Shown here piece after piece: positions 1-6,600 of a stretch of DNA of 7,641 bases (position 1 is its first letter; every line of letters starts with the position of its first letter). The position numbers and the translations under genes were made by a program. Under the pieces are notes generated by a model. It ran no database searches and was not told the origin of the DNA. It saw only the letters and a list, made by a program, of their open reading frames with translations. Origin of the DNA: an uncultured Oligoflexia bacterium (GTDB lineage: Bacteria; Bdellovibrionota; Bacteriovoracia; Bacteriovoracales; Bacteriovoracaceae); contig CATLVA010000055.1 of the NCBI GenBank assembly GCA_950060715.1, forward strand, positions 1 through 7,641, written 5' to 3'.

Positions 1-259
1 TTATGTTTATGATCCTGAGGACAATTTTGAGCAGTTATGTAATCTCGATACTTTTGAACTAGAAAAATTGGAAGTTAAAGAAGATATAGATGAATTAAAA
101 CTGCTAATTGAAAACCATTTAACCTACACAGACTCTGTTGTTGCTAAGAAAATATTAAAAGACTGGAAGAGAGAATTAAACCTATTTAAAAAGGTTATGC
201 CTACTGATTATAAAAGAGTTCTTCAAGAAGAACTTAGAAAAGAAAGGAAGGCTGGATAG
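1..259 (+). CDS. gltB: Glutamate synthase large subunit, C-terminal end (partial)
   Basis: This is the last ~85 codons of the large (glutaminase/synthase) subunit of glutamate synthase, cut by the left edge; the open frame runs back to position 2 without a stop. The large subunit makes glutamate from 2-oxoglutarate and glutamine-derived ammonia in the cytoplasm. The visible part belongs to the C-terminal beta-helix (GXGXG) domain tail. It begins VYDPEDNFEQLCN, the family's usual 'VYD..G.F...CN' stretch. It continues through an acidic helix and 'LIENHLTYTDSVVAKKIL', and ends with 'VMPTDYKRVLQEE', which matches the conserved GltB terminus '(V)MP.(D/E)Y+RVL'. Identification is by recalled family pattern. 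The stop codon (257-259) directly abuts the gltD start at 260, the usual gltBD arrangement. Nothing can be said about whether the rest of gltB is intact. Confidence 0.88.
   Translation, partial: YVYDPEDNFEQLCNLDTFELEKLEVKEDIDELKLLIENHLTYTDSVVAKKILKDWKRELNLFKKVMPTDYKRVLQEELRKERKAG
245..251 (+). promoter_or_regulatory. Ribosome binding site of gltD
   Basis: AGGAAGG lies inside the last codons of gltB, 8 bases before the ATG at 260. It supports that start and coupling of gltD translation to gltB. Confidence 0.6.
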
Positions 260-790
260 ATGGGTAAAACAACTGGTTTTAAAGAGTTTAAAAGGGTTGT
301 TGAGCCCTATAGGCCCGCCAAGGAAAGGGTCTTGGATTTCAAGGAAATCTACACAGAACATGATGAGAACGGTCTGAGTACACAAGCATCGAGATGCATG
401 GATTGTGGAGTGCCCTTCTGTCAGTCAAATGAAGGTTGTCCTGTCTATAATTTAATACCTGAGTGGAATGATCTCGTTTATCAGAATAGATGGGAGGAAG
501 CATTTGAGAGATTAATCGAAACCAATAATTTTCCTGAAATTACTGGGAGAGTCTGTCCGGCAGTATGTGAAGGGGCTTGCGTCTTGGGCATTACAGAAAC
601 ACCGGTTGCTATAAAAAATCTTGAAGCCGCTATTTCAGACAAAGGTCTTGAAAATGGTTGGTTTAAAGCAGCACCCCCAACAAACCGAACTGGTAAAAAA
701 ATTCTATCCAACGGGAAAAAGCTTATTTCAGACCTGGGGGAATTTTGGTGTGAGTTCACAGTTAATAGATATCATTCATGGTATCAGTGA
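260..790 (+). pseudogene. gltD: Glutamate synthase small subunit, truncated after the Fe-S domain
   Basis: The first ~148 residues are a clear GltD N-terminus. The start 'MGKTTGFKEFKR' is typical. Two cysteine clusters that bind [4Fe-4S] are complete: C46, C49, C54, C60 (CMDCGVPFC...GC) and C99, C103, C107 (GRVCPAVCEGAC). 'ETPVAIKNLEAAISDKG' also matches the family. GltD normally continues 'TGKK(I/V)A(I/V)(I/V)GSGPAGL' into FAD- and NADPH-binding domains, for about 470-490 residues in total. Here TGKKI (ending at base 703) is followed by unrelated sequence starting LSNGKKLISDL, and a stop comes at codon 177. Neither other forward frame restores the GxGPAG motif, so about 330 residues are gone and not merely frameshifted. 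The product cannot deliver NADPH electrons to GltB by itself. A residual Fe-S protein could still be translated. Listed as a broken gene; a cell relying on this locus would need another gltD copy or an alternative electron donor. Confidence 0.85.
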
Positions 791-872
791 TAAAACAGCT
801 CGTTTTGATTGTTATAACAGAGATCTATATGGGCGTAGCTCAATAATCACAGTAGAGGTGATTGATGACTAA
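702..872 (+). pseudogene. 3' remnant of an unidentified gene, coupled to the ketosynthase gene
   Basis: In the +1-shifted frame relative to gltD, about 56 codons run from the junction to a TAA at 870-872 (FYPTGKSLFQTWGNFG at the start, GRSSIITVEVIDD at the end). I do not recognise the family. The pattern is a short helix-like stretch (SSQLIDIIHGI) followed by alternating strand-like segments ending 'ITVEVIDD'. This resembles the last strands of a small beta-rich or hot-dog fold enzyme (thioesterase or dehydratase), but that is only a guess. No start codon with a ribosome binding site lies between the junction and the end, and the frame upstream of the junction is only gltD read out of frame. 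So this looks like the tail of a gene whose front was lost. Its stop overlaps the next gene's ATG by 8 bases and it carries that gene's ribosome binding site, as expected for the former upstream member of the same operon. Confidence 0.5.
854..860 (+). promoter_or_regulatory. Ribosome binding site deciding the ketosynthase start
   Basis: AGAGGTG ends 4 bases before the ATG at 865 and only 1 base before the possible TTG start at 862. The spacing favours ATG at 865. The site lies inside the end of the preceding reading frame. Confidence 0.6.
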
Positions 873-2178
873 AAATCGTGTTTTTGTTCTCGATTATGAA
901 TCTGTGACCCCTCTTGGAGTTGGACAAGAAGCGATTTTTGAATCCCTTAATTCCAATTATATGGGTGGCCGTGAAGTGAGTTCATTTTCAACTGAGGGGC
1001 TTAAAAATCATGGGGCTGCTGAAGCCGAACAAGACCTATCTAGGTTTTACCAAGATGAACCAGAACATATTCAAAGAATTATAGCCTTTGATCGCAAATT
1101 TGAACTCCTGTTCGTTAATTATAAGATTTTAAAAAATAGACTGCTTGAGATTTTTAAGGATCACGATCCAAAAAGGGCAGGAGTTATTCTTGGTGTTGGT
1201 CTAGATGTAAGTCCTATTGAAAAACTAGAACCTCATTTAGAAAAGTATATGGATAATCCCATGAATGCTTTTGAGAAAGTTCTCATTGAGTTTAACTCTA
1301 AAGAAGAAAAAGCGCTTAGTGTTCTTCAAAATCCATTGGATTTATCTGCATTATACTTAGCTCAAGAACTCTCCCTAGCAGCTTTTCAAAAAACAGTTAT
1401 TACAGCTTGTACTTCCTCTACTCAAGCGATCACTCTCGGGTATAAGGCCATTAGTCGGTCTCAAGCGGACGCTGTCTTAGTCGGAGGAACTGATTCAATT
1501 ATAAACCTCATGGCCTATGTTGCTTTTGGTAAGCTAGGAGTGATCTCAAACAGTGATAAAGACCCTAGTCTATACTGTAGACCTTTTGATCATAGTAGAG
1601 ATGGAACATTGGTAGGGGAAGCTTCTGGACTTTGTGTCTTGGCCAGCGAAGAATTTGTGAGAAAACATAACTTAAAACCTAAATTTGAAATCCTAGGTTT
1701 TGGAAATACGCTAGATGGACATAAGATTACGAGTGCAGATCCTAGCGGAGATGGAATGAGGCGTGCTCTGTCTATGGCCATCGAAATGAGTGGAATTAGT
1801 CCAAGCGATCTCGATTATGTAAACCTTCACGGTACTGCGACCAGATTAAATGATGAGCTCGAACTGAATTCATTTATGGAAGTGGTAGGTGAGGCTGCGA
1901 GTAATATTACAGTGAGTTCTACAAAATCTCGCCACGGGCATGCTATTGCCGCTGCAGGGATTCAAGAATTTAATCTCCTATGTTCATGCATGGAAAATGA
2001 TTTTGTACCTGGAAATATGAATTTGGAAAACCCTGTCGTTGAGTCAGGTATTGATCTACCAAAAGCTAATAAGAATAAACCTCTCACTGTGGGCATGACA
2101 AATAACTTTGCTTTTGGAGGGGTAAATACTAGTATTATTGTAAAAAAGTTAAGTAATTATGAATCTAGCGTTGAGTGA
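865..2178 (+). CDS. Beta-ketoacyl-ACP synthase (FabF/KAS II-like)
   Basis: This 437-residue condensing enzyme of the thiolase fold should catalyse decarboxylative Claisen condensation of an acyl-enzyme with malonyl-ACP. The full Cys-His-His set is visible: C182 in TACTSST, H322 in LHGTATRLND, and K354/H359 in KSRHGHAIAAAG. The C-terminal 'NNFAFGGVNTSII' is the family's glycine-rich FGFGG-type loop. The length is close to FabF (about 410-420), with some extra sequence in residues 40-105. The active-site Cys shows it is a true synthase and not a chain-length factor. The start was chosen from the AGAGGTG site; a TTG three bases earlier would add one Met. The gene overlaps the preceding remnant by 8 bases and the ketoreductase gene by 20 bases. 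With its own KR and ACP alongside, it probably serves a dedicated pathway and not housekeeping fatty acid synthesis. Chain length and substrate cannot be read from the sequence. Confidence 0.93.
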   Translation: MTKNRVFVLDYESVTPLGVGQEAIFESLNSNYMGGREVSSFSTEGLKNHGAAEAEQDLSRFYQDEPEHIQRIIAFDRKFELLFVNYKILKNRLLEIFKDHDPKRAGVILGVGLDVSPIEKLEPHLEKYMDNPMNAFEKVLIEFNSKEEKALSVLQNPLDLSALYLAQELSLAAFQKTVITACTSSTQAITLGYKAISRSQADAVLVGGTDSIINLMAYVAFGKLGVISNSDKDPSLYCRPFDHSRDGTLVGEASGLCVLASEEFVRKHNLKPKFEILGFGNTLDGHKITSADPSGDGMRRALSMAIEMSGISPSDLDYVNLHGTATRLNDELELNSFMEVVGEAASNITVSSTKSRHGHAIAAAGIQEFNLLCSCMENDFVPGNMNLENPVVESGIDLPKANKNKPLTVGMTNNFAFGGVNTSIIVKKLSNYESSVE

Positions 2179-2920
2179 AAAAGTTGTCCTTATTACTGGG
2201 TCTAATGGCGGTATCGGTCAGGATATTTGCTTATCTTTTTTAGAGGAAAAATCCCATGTTGTTGCTCTTTATAGAGGCTCACCAGATAAACTAAAAGATC
2301 TTGAGAGCGAAATAGATCAAGCGGGACTATCTAGAGAATTTTACCATCCTATGTCAGTCGATCTTTCTTCTGGCGAATCAATCAATAAATGCATTGAAGA
2401 AATCATCCAAAAGTTCGGCCGTATTGATGTGCTAGTAAATAATGCTGGAACGACCATGGAAAAGCCATTTCTCTCACTAAAAGAAGACGAGCTTGAGTTG
2501 GTTTACGAAGCCAATATGCTTTCATTAACTAAGCTCACTCAACGAGTTTTAAAAGAAATGCTTATATTGAAATCTGGAAATATTGTTAATGTTTCATCCG
2601 TAGTCTCTAAAAGATATGGCCGTGGTGTTTCTTATTATGCTTCGATGAAAGCCGGAGTGAATCGCTTAACTCAAGTATTAGCAACAGAGATGGGAAAAAA
2701 GAATATTAGAATCAATGCCGTTTGCCCTGGTGTAATTGAAACCAAATTAAGTGGCGCCCTACAAGGACGTCATCATAAATTACTTGTCTCCGAAACGCCT
2801 CTTAAGCGTTTTGGTAAACCAACTGATGTGGCCAATGCCATAAAGTTTTTAGCATCAGATAATGTGAGTTCCTTTATCACTGGTGTGACTTTAGATGTTG
2901 ACGGCGGAATCGGACTATAA
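2159..2920 (+). CDS. 3-oxoacyl-ACP reductase (FabG-like SDR)
   Basis: This 253-residue classical short-chain dehydrogenase/reductase probably reduces the 3-oxoacyl-ACP made by the preceding synthase to 3-hydroxyacyl-ACP with NAD(P)H. The cofactor motif TGSNGGIG is at residues 13-20 and NNAG at 95-98. The catalytic set is N119, S147 (NVSS), Y160 and K164 (YxxxK in YYASMKAG). The motif 'INAVCPGVIETKL' (about 185-197) and the C-terminal 'SSFITGVTLDVDGG' are the usual SDR ending. Its length matches FabG (about 245-250). The ATG at 2159 gives the normal distance to the glycine motif; a TTG at 2171 is a possible later start. No strong ribosome binding site is seen, so translation may depend on coupling to the ketosynthase gene, which it overlaps by 20 bases. 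Many SDRs share these motifs; the FabG role is inferred from the KS and ACP neighbours. Confidence 0.9.
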   Translation: MNLALSEKVVLITGSNGGIGQDICLSFLEEKSHVVALYRGSPDKLKDLESEIDQAGLSREFYHPMSVDLSSGESINKCIEEIIQKFGRIDVLVNNAGTTMEKPFLSLKEDELELVYEANMLSLTKLTQRVLKEMLILKSGNIVNVSSVVSKRYGRGVSYYASMKAGVNRLTQVLATEMGKKNIRINAVCPGVIETKLSGALQGRHHKLLVSETPLKRFGKPTDVANAIKFLASDNVSSFITGVTLDVDGGIGL

Positions 2921-2923
2921 TTC

Positions 2924-2930
2924 AAGGAGA
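2924..2930 (+). promoter_or_regulatory. Ribosome binding site of the ACP gene
   Basis: AAGGAGA is located 7 bases before the ATG at 2938, in the operon's only intergenic gap (17 bases). It is the best match to the consensus among the genes here, consistent with high ACP expression. Confidence 0.65.
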
Positions 2931-2937
2931 ATGCTTT

Positions 2938-3333
2938 ATGAATATGGAAGAAGTTTTTGAAAAAGTTAGCGAAGTAATTGTTGATGCCTCTGATGTTGAA
3001 GCAGATGAAATTAGCCTTGATAAACGACTGATTGATGACCTAGATATCGACTCAATTGATATGATGGAGCTCATCTATAGTATCGAGAAAATCTACGGCG
3101 TTGAACTTGAAATCGGAGATTTTGAGGGAGCAATGAATCGTGAGATGAACGGTGTGCCTTTTGCTAAAGACAATATCATTACAGATGAAGGTCTTCAAAA
3201 GCTTAGGGAGCTTATGCCAGAGGTTGATCAAGCAAAAATTCAGCCTGGACTTGCCGTTTATAATGTACCATTTCTTTTCACTGTAGAATCTCTATGTAAG
3301 CTCATTATGAGAAAAAGTGCCGCCAAGAACTAA
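2938..3333 (+). CDS. Acyl carrier protein, long atypical form
   Basis: This 131-residue carrier protein would hold the growing acyl chain on a phosphopantetheine arm. The attachment site is S39 in DIDSIDMMEL, the standard D-S-(L/I) motif at the start of helix II; helix I is the acidic stretch at residues 3-17. A normal ACP is about 75-80 residues. Here helix II and its extension (about 39-66) are followed by roughly 45 additional residues, including 'ITDEGLQKLRELMPEVD'. Then 'FTVESLCKLIMRK' at about 114-126 looks like the usual final helix (compare 'TVGDAVDYI' in ordinary ACPs). I recall similar long ACPs in delta-proteobacterial secondary lipid clusters, but cannot check this. The stop overlaps the next gene's ATG by one base (TAATG). 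The form is unlike a housekeeping AcpP, which supports a dedicated partner role for the neighbouring KS and KR. Confidence 0.88.
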   Translation: MNMEEVFEKVSEVIVDASDVEADEISLDKRLIDDLDIDSIDMMELIYSIEKIYGVELEIGDFEGAMNREMNGVPFAKDNIITDEGLQKLRELMPEVDQAKIQPGLAVYNVPFLFTVESLCKLIMRKSAAKN

Positions 3334-4487
3334 TGGCGCTAAAAAAGATCTATCGTCATATTACGGGAGAAAAACTATTCTCATTTAATGATGATATTGG
3401 CCAAGTCCCCATTCTTGGGACAACTCTGTCTCGCCATCAGTTATCTGTATGCCAAAGTTTAGGGCTGGAGTTAATTGATATACAAGATTTGAAGGAAGTC
3501 TCTGAGACAGAATTCTTGTATTTTAAAGAGAATTTGTTTTTTACCAAAGAGTTTCTGAAATCTGCTCTAAGATCAGCAAATTCTAATTCTAATAAAGCGA
3601 GATTCTGCTTAAAGCGTAATGATTTTATTACGACTTATATATTTGATAATGACCCTGAAGCTTCTGATATTTTAAAGTTTGAGATTTATAAACACACTAC
3701 TGGTGGCGCTGAAGTTCAGGATGAAGTATTAGACCAAAAAGTTTTTGATCAATATTTCAAGGTTCCTAAGCAAATTGATAGACGTGGGCACCTATACTTT
3801 GGGCAGTCTGACATGTTTGCCTCCAGTATTATTTCGCCCTTTCATCTTTTGTATTTGAATTTAGCTTTTAATTTATCTCGAACAGTTCCTATGCAAAAGC
3901 TTCTACCTGAGTGGTTTATCAAGCGTTTTATTCCAGTTGGTGGTTGGGTCTATTATAAATCACTGAAGACTCTCAATAGGTTCGGTAAAAATTGTTTAAT
4001 TCACCCAACGGCGGTAGTTGAAGGTTGTATCTTGGGAGATAATGTAAAGATCGGGGCTAATTGCGTCGTGAGGCTAAGTCATATTGGCTCAGGAACGACT
4101 TTGGAAGAGAATGTTACCTTGACCTATAGTGTTCTAGGAGAAGACTGTTATATCGCAAATAATAATATTGTGAATTTGTGTATGTGCTATGAAAGTGTAT
4201 TTCTTATTCATGGCCCCTATCAGTTTTCCATGTACGGGAAAAATGTCGGCGTTATGGCCGTTATCAACTGCGACTTTAGACTTGATCAAAAGCCTATAAA
4301 ATTCATGAGCTCTCAAGGTCTTATTAATTCGCATTCAACTCTCCTAGGGATTTGCTATGGGCATAACTCAGTAGTCGGTGGCGGAAATATAATAGCTCCT
4401 GGAAGAATCGTTCCTAATGATATCAAGATTACTCCTCCGGAGAGTATTATTATCTCTAAATTCGACAAGTTTTTAGGAAATGACTAG
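3333..4487 (+). CDS. Left-handed beta-helix (hexapeptide-repeat) protein with a degenerate GlmU-like N-terminus
   Basis: This is a 384-residue protein of uncertain function. Residues about 222-275 carry hexapeptide repeats typical of LbH acyltransferases and GlmU-like proteins: 'IHPTAVVEG', 'ILGDNVKIGANC', 'IGSGTTLEEN', 'SVLGEDCYIANN'. A second set of turns appears at about 340-365 ('YGHNSVVGGGNIIAPGRIVPND'). Between them, 280-335 is a less regular insertion. The N-terminal ~50 residues contain 'VPILGTTLSRHQLSVCQSLGLELIDI', loosely like the 'P(L/V)LG.(P/L)L..H.(L)..L...G' stretch of nucleotidyltransferases. However, the nucleotide-binding GxGTRM loop is absent, so nucleotidyl transfer is unlikely. 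Residues 165-185 and 196-208 are hydrophobic and could contact the membrane. The gene follows the ACP at a TAATG overlap with no clear ribosome binding site. Acyl transfer from ACP to a polar head group is a plausible role, inferred from context only. Confidence 0.7.
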   Translation: MALKKIYRHITGEKLFSFNDDIGQVPILGTTLSRHQLSVCQSLGLELIDIQDLKEVSETEFLYFKENLFFTKEFLKSALRSANSNSNKARFCLKRNDFITTYIFDNDPEASDILKFEIYKHTTGGAEVQDEVLDQKVFDQYFKVPKQIDRRGHLYFGQSDMFASSIISPFHLLYLNLAFNLSRTVPMQKLLPEWFIKRFIPVGGWVYYKSLKTLNRFGKNCLIHPTAVVEGCILGDNVKIGANCVVRLSHIGSGTTLEENVTLTYSVLGEDCYIANNNIVNLCMCYESVFLIHGPYQFSMYGKNVGVMAVINCDFRLDQKPIKFMSSQGLINSHSTLLGICYGHNSVVGGGNIIAPGRIVPNDIKITPPESIIISKFDKFLGND

Positions 4488-6600
4488 TAGATCAATCGCT
4501 CAATTTCTTGTTTCAAATAGAAAGAAAATCTGGGTTTTTAGCCTCATCTTTTTAGCGATTTCTATAACGAGCTTTTTAAGTCTAAGAATAGACGGAAGCT
4601 TTGCCGGAAATGTAGTTAAGCAGAGCCCTTATTATATAGCCGCACAAAAGGTAAAAGATATCTTTGGTATGAGTAATACCGTTCAGTTAAGGATAACTCC
4701 TAGAAATGGTACCAGTTTGCAGGATCTGGGCAATATAACCGAGTCCATTATTAAGAGAGTCACAACTGAGTTATCTGAAATAAAAGCAGACTCGCTATTT
4801 GATTTTAAAGACTATTTTTACTATGAGAAAGTAGAAATGACTGACCTCGCAATAGAAAGTCTAGAGAAACTCAAACGGCTCCCATTAGCGCGAGACTTTA
4901 TATCTATCAGAGGTGGCAGTATGCAGGTCTTATTTCATGTGCCTGATCAATTCGATAGTAAAAAATTTGATGCTATCTTAGCTGACTATAGCGATCAGCT
5001 TGCGGGTATTACACCTTTTAGCACATTTCATATAGAACATTCAGTGGCCAAGTTTATTGAAAAAGACCTGACAATTTTATCAACTGTAATGATTGTGCTT
5101 TCCTTGATTGTTTTGATTATTATTTTTAAAAGCTTCCATTATATATTTATTAGCTTGGGCTTTCTAGGCGTTGGGATTATACCTTGTGGTATTGCCTTCT
5201 TTGTCTTTGATACGAGTATTAATATCATCACTATTTTAACGATCCCCATTCTTATTGTCCTGACATTATCTGATATTATCCACTTGCTATCTGGTTTGAA
5301 ACTAGCAAAGGAGCCGACATCCTTGGAGCGAGTGAGTCACACCATTGAAAGTTATGTTATTCCATCTTTTTTGACCTCACTAACGACAGCAATAGCCTTT
5401 TTATCTTTCTCTCTTTCTACGGTTCCGAATATGAGGCAATTTGCCTTAGTAAGTAGCTTAAGCGTTATGCTCACATATTTTGTCACATATATGATGGCAC
5501 CATATATTTTAGATAAACTTGCAGACTTCGAGCTTAAAAACAAATCCTCATCGCAGAGTTTGTTTTTAGCAAAGCTTTTGAACGCTCTTCATAGTGTTAA
5601 AAAAGCTATTTTTGGTGTGATGATATTAATTGTCGTAGCGGGATTATACTTGATAGGAGAGTTAGGGTTTAAAACTTCAAGCGATATTTTCTTTCCTAAA
5701 AATAGCGACCTATATCAGACTCATGAAGACCTAAAAGAAGACTTTTATTCACTTATGGTATTAGACGTATTAATTAAGCCAGCTACCAATCCTGTGAATA
5801 TTAAAGATTTCAAATGGGATAAAACGGCTCTGCCCAAAGAGATTTTTATTCTCTCTAAAAAGATAGAGCGGCTTGCAAAAGTTGAAAGAGTCACATCTCT
5901 CGGCAGTATCATGGATTATTTCTTGGCCAGAGGTGAAAAAGTCTCCAATCTCTCTAATTTAAATTTTAAAAACTCTTATATGAGTGGTGATTATCAATTA
6001 ATGAAGATCTGGTTTAAAAATGCGGATGATGCACTGGAGAGTTATCCAGCGATTCAAAAGATGTTTACTGAACATCAGCGTGAAATTGATTTCGAGTTTT
6101 CTTCTCCAGTTTTACTGAATGATCATATTAACAGCGTGCTCTCGGAAAATATACTTAGCTCACTTATTACTTCTGGTTTGCTCGTTTTAATATTGATCTA
6201 TATGCTTTCTGAATCGTTTAGAGTCACTATGATTAGCTTTTGTGTGAATATCATCCCACTTCTTAGTATTCCCATTATTTTTTCTTTGTTTGGGTTTAAC
6301 CTTAATATCATTACTTCAATGAGTATTATTATCTGTTTAGGGATTATAGTAGATGATACAATTCATGTTATATTTAGGTATAAATCGGGGATGGAACTCT
6401 CCCATTTATTTTATGGTATGCTGACAACATCGATTATACTGATTATCGGATTTGGGATGTTTTCCTTTTCAGAATTTATCCCTTCTCAGATTTTAGGAAT
6501 GGTTTGTTCAATCATTTTTTTAGTAGCGGTGCTTGCTGATATTATAGTTCTGCCTTGGGCCTTAAAATTATTTGCGAGGGATTCACATGTTCTTAAATAG
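4480..6600 (+). CDS. RND/MMPL-superfamily exporter, probably of the pathway's lipid product
   Basis: This is a 706-residue inner-membrane transporter with the duplicated RND layout. TM1 is at about 17-34, a periplasmic domain at about 36-196, and TM2-6 at about 198-341. A cytoplasmic linker precedes TM7 at about 376-393, followed by a second periplasmic domain (about 396-554) and TM8-12 (about 556-693). The proton-relay positions are conserved in both halves: D265 in TM4 (LTLSDIIHLL) and D625/D626 in TM10 (GIIVDDTIHVIF). The paired '(S/D)D(T/I)IH' motifs show the internal duplication. It is much shorter than drug-efflux AcrB-type pumps (about 1000 residues) and resembles MMPL/hopanoid-transporter-like proteins that move lipids. 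No membrane-fusion or outer-membrane partner is encoded in the window. The start ATG overlaps the previous stop by 8 bases (ATGACTAG), with AGGA just upstream at short spacing. Substrate assignment is inferred from the neighbouring biosynthetic genes. Confidence 0.87.
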   Translation: MTSRSIAQFLVSNRKKIWVFSLIFLAISITSFLSLRIDGSFAGNVVKQSPYYIAAQKVKDIFGMSNTVQLRITPRNGTSLQDLGNITESIIKRVTTELSEIKADSLFDFKDYFYYEKVEMTDLAIESLEKLKRLPLARDFISIRGGSMQVLFHVPDQFDSKKFDAILADYSDQLAGITPFSTFHIEHSVAKFIEKDLTILSTVMIVLSLIVLIIIFKSFHYIFISLGFLGVGIIPCGIAFFVFDTSINIITILTIPILIVLTLSDIIHLLSGLKLAKEPTSLERVSHTIESYVIPSFLTSLTTAIAFLSFSLSTVPNMRQFALVSSLSVMLTYFVTYMMAPYILDKLADFELKNKSSSQSLFLAKLLNALHSVKKAIFGVMILIVVAGLYLIGELGFKTSSDIFFPKNSDLYQTHEDLKEDFYSLMVLDVLIKPATNPVNIKDFKWDKTALPKEIFILSKKIERLAKVERVTSLGSIMDYFLARGEKVSNLSNLNFKNSYMSGDYQLMKIWFKNADDALESYPAIQKMFTEHQREIDFEFSSPVLLNDHINSVLSENILSSLITSGLLVLILIYMLSESFRVTMISFCVNIIPLLSIPIIFSLFGFNLNIITSMSIIICLGIIVDDTIHVIFRYKSGMELSHLFYGMLTTSIILIIGFGMFSFSEFIPSQILGMVCSIIFLVAVLADIIVLPWALKLFARDSHVLK
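6576..6580 (+). promoter_or_regulatory. Ribosome binding site deciding the desaturase start
   Basis: GAGGG is 6 bases before the ATG at 6587. A TTG at 6572 lies upstream of this site and so is unlikely to be the start. Confidence 0.6.

Noticed and set aside
621..704. Possible ATG start at 621 for the reading frame that ends at 872
   Set aside because: Codons 621 to about 701 are gltD sequence read in the wrong frame, and gltD's own frame matches its family there. Only the part after the junction looks like independent coding sequence.
481..759. Open frame on the minus strand
   Set aside because: It is the complement of the well-supported gltD coding region, with no recognisable protein similarity and no ribosome binding site evidence.
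700..790. Simple frameshift in an otherwise intact gltD
   Set aside because: Translations in the other two forward frames after 703 show no GxGPAG motif or other GltD sequence, and less than 200 bases remain before the next gene, too little for the missing domains.
805..833. Promoter-like TTGATT with a TAT-rich stretch downstream, ahead of the ketosynthase
   Set aside because: The -10 match is poor at correct spacing, the region is AT-rich so such matches occur by chance, and it lies within the coding remnant.
2921..2937. Possible terminator or regulatory element between the ketoreductase and ACP genes
   Set aside because: The gap is only 17 bases, has no inverted repeat, and is filled by the ACP ribosome binding site.
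4134..4334. Short minus-strand open frame within the beta-helix gene
   Set aside because: It is fully contained in a gene with clear hexapeptide repeats on the + strand and looks like a chance open frame.
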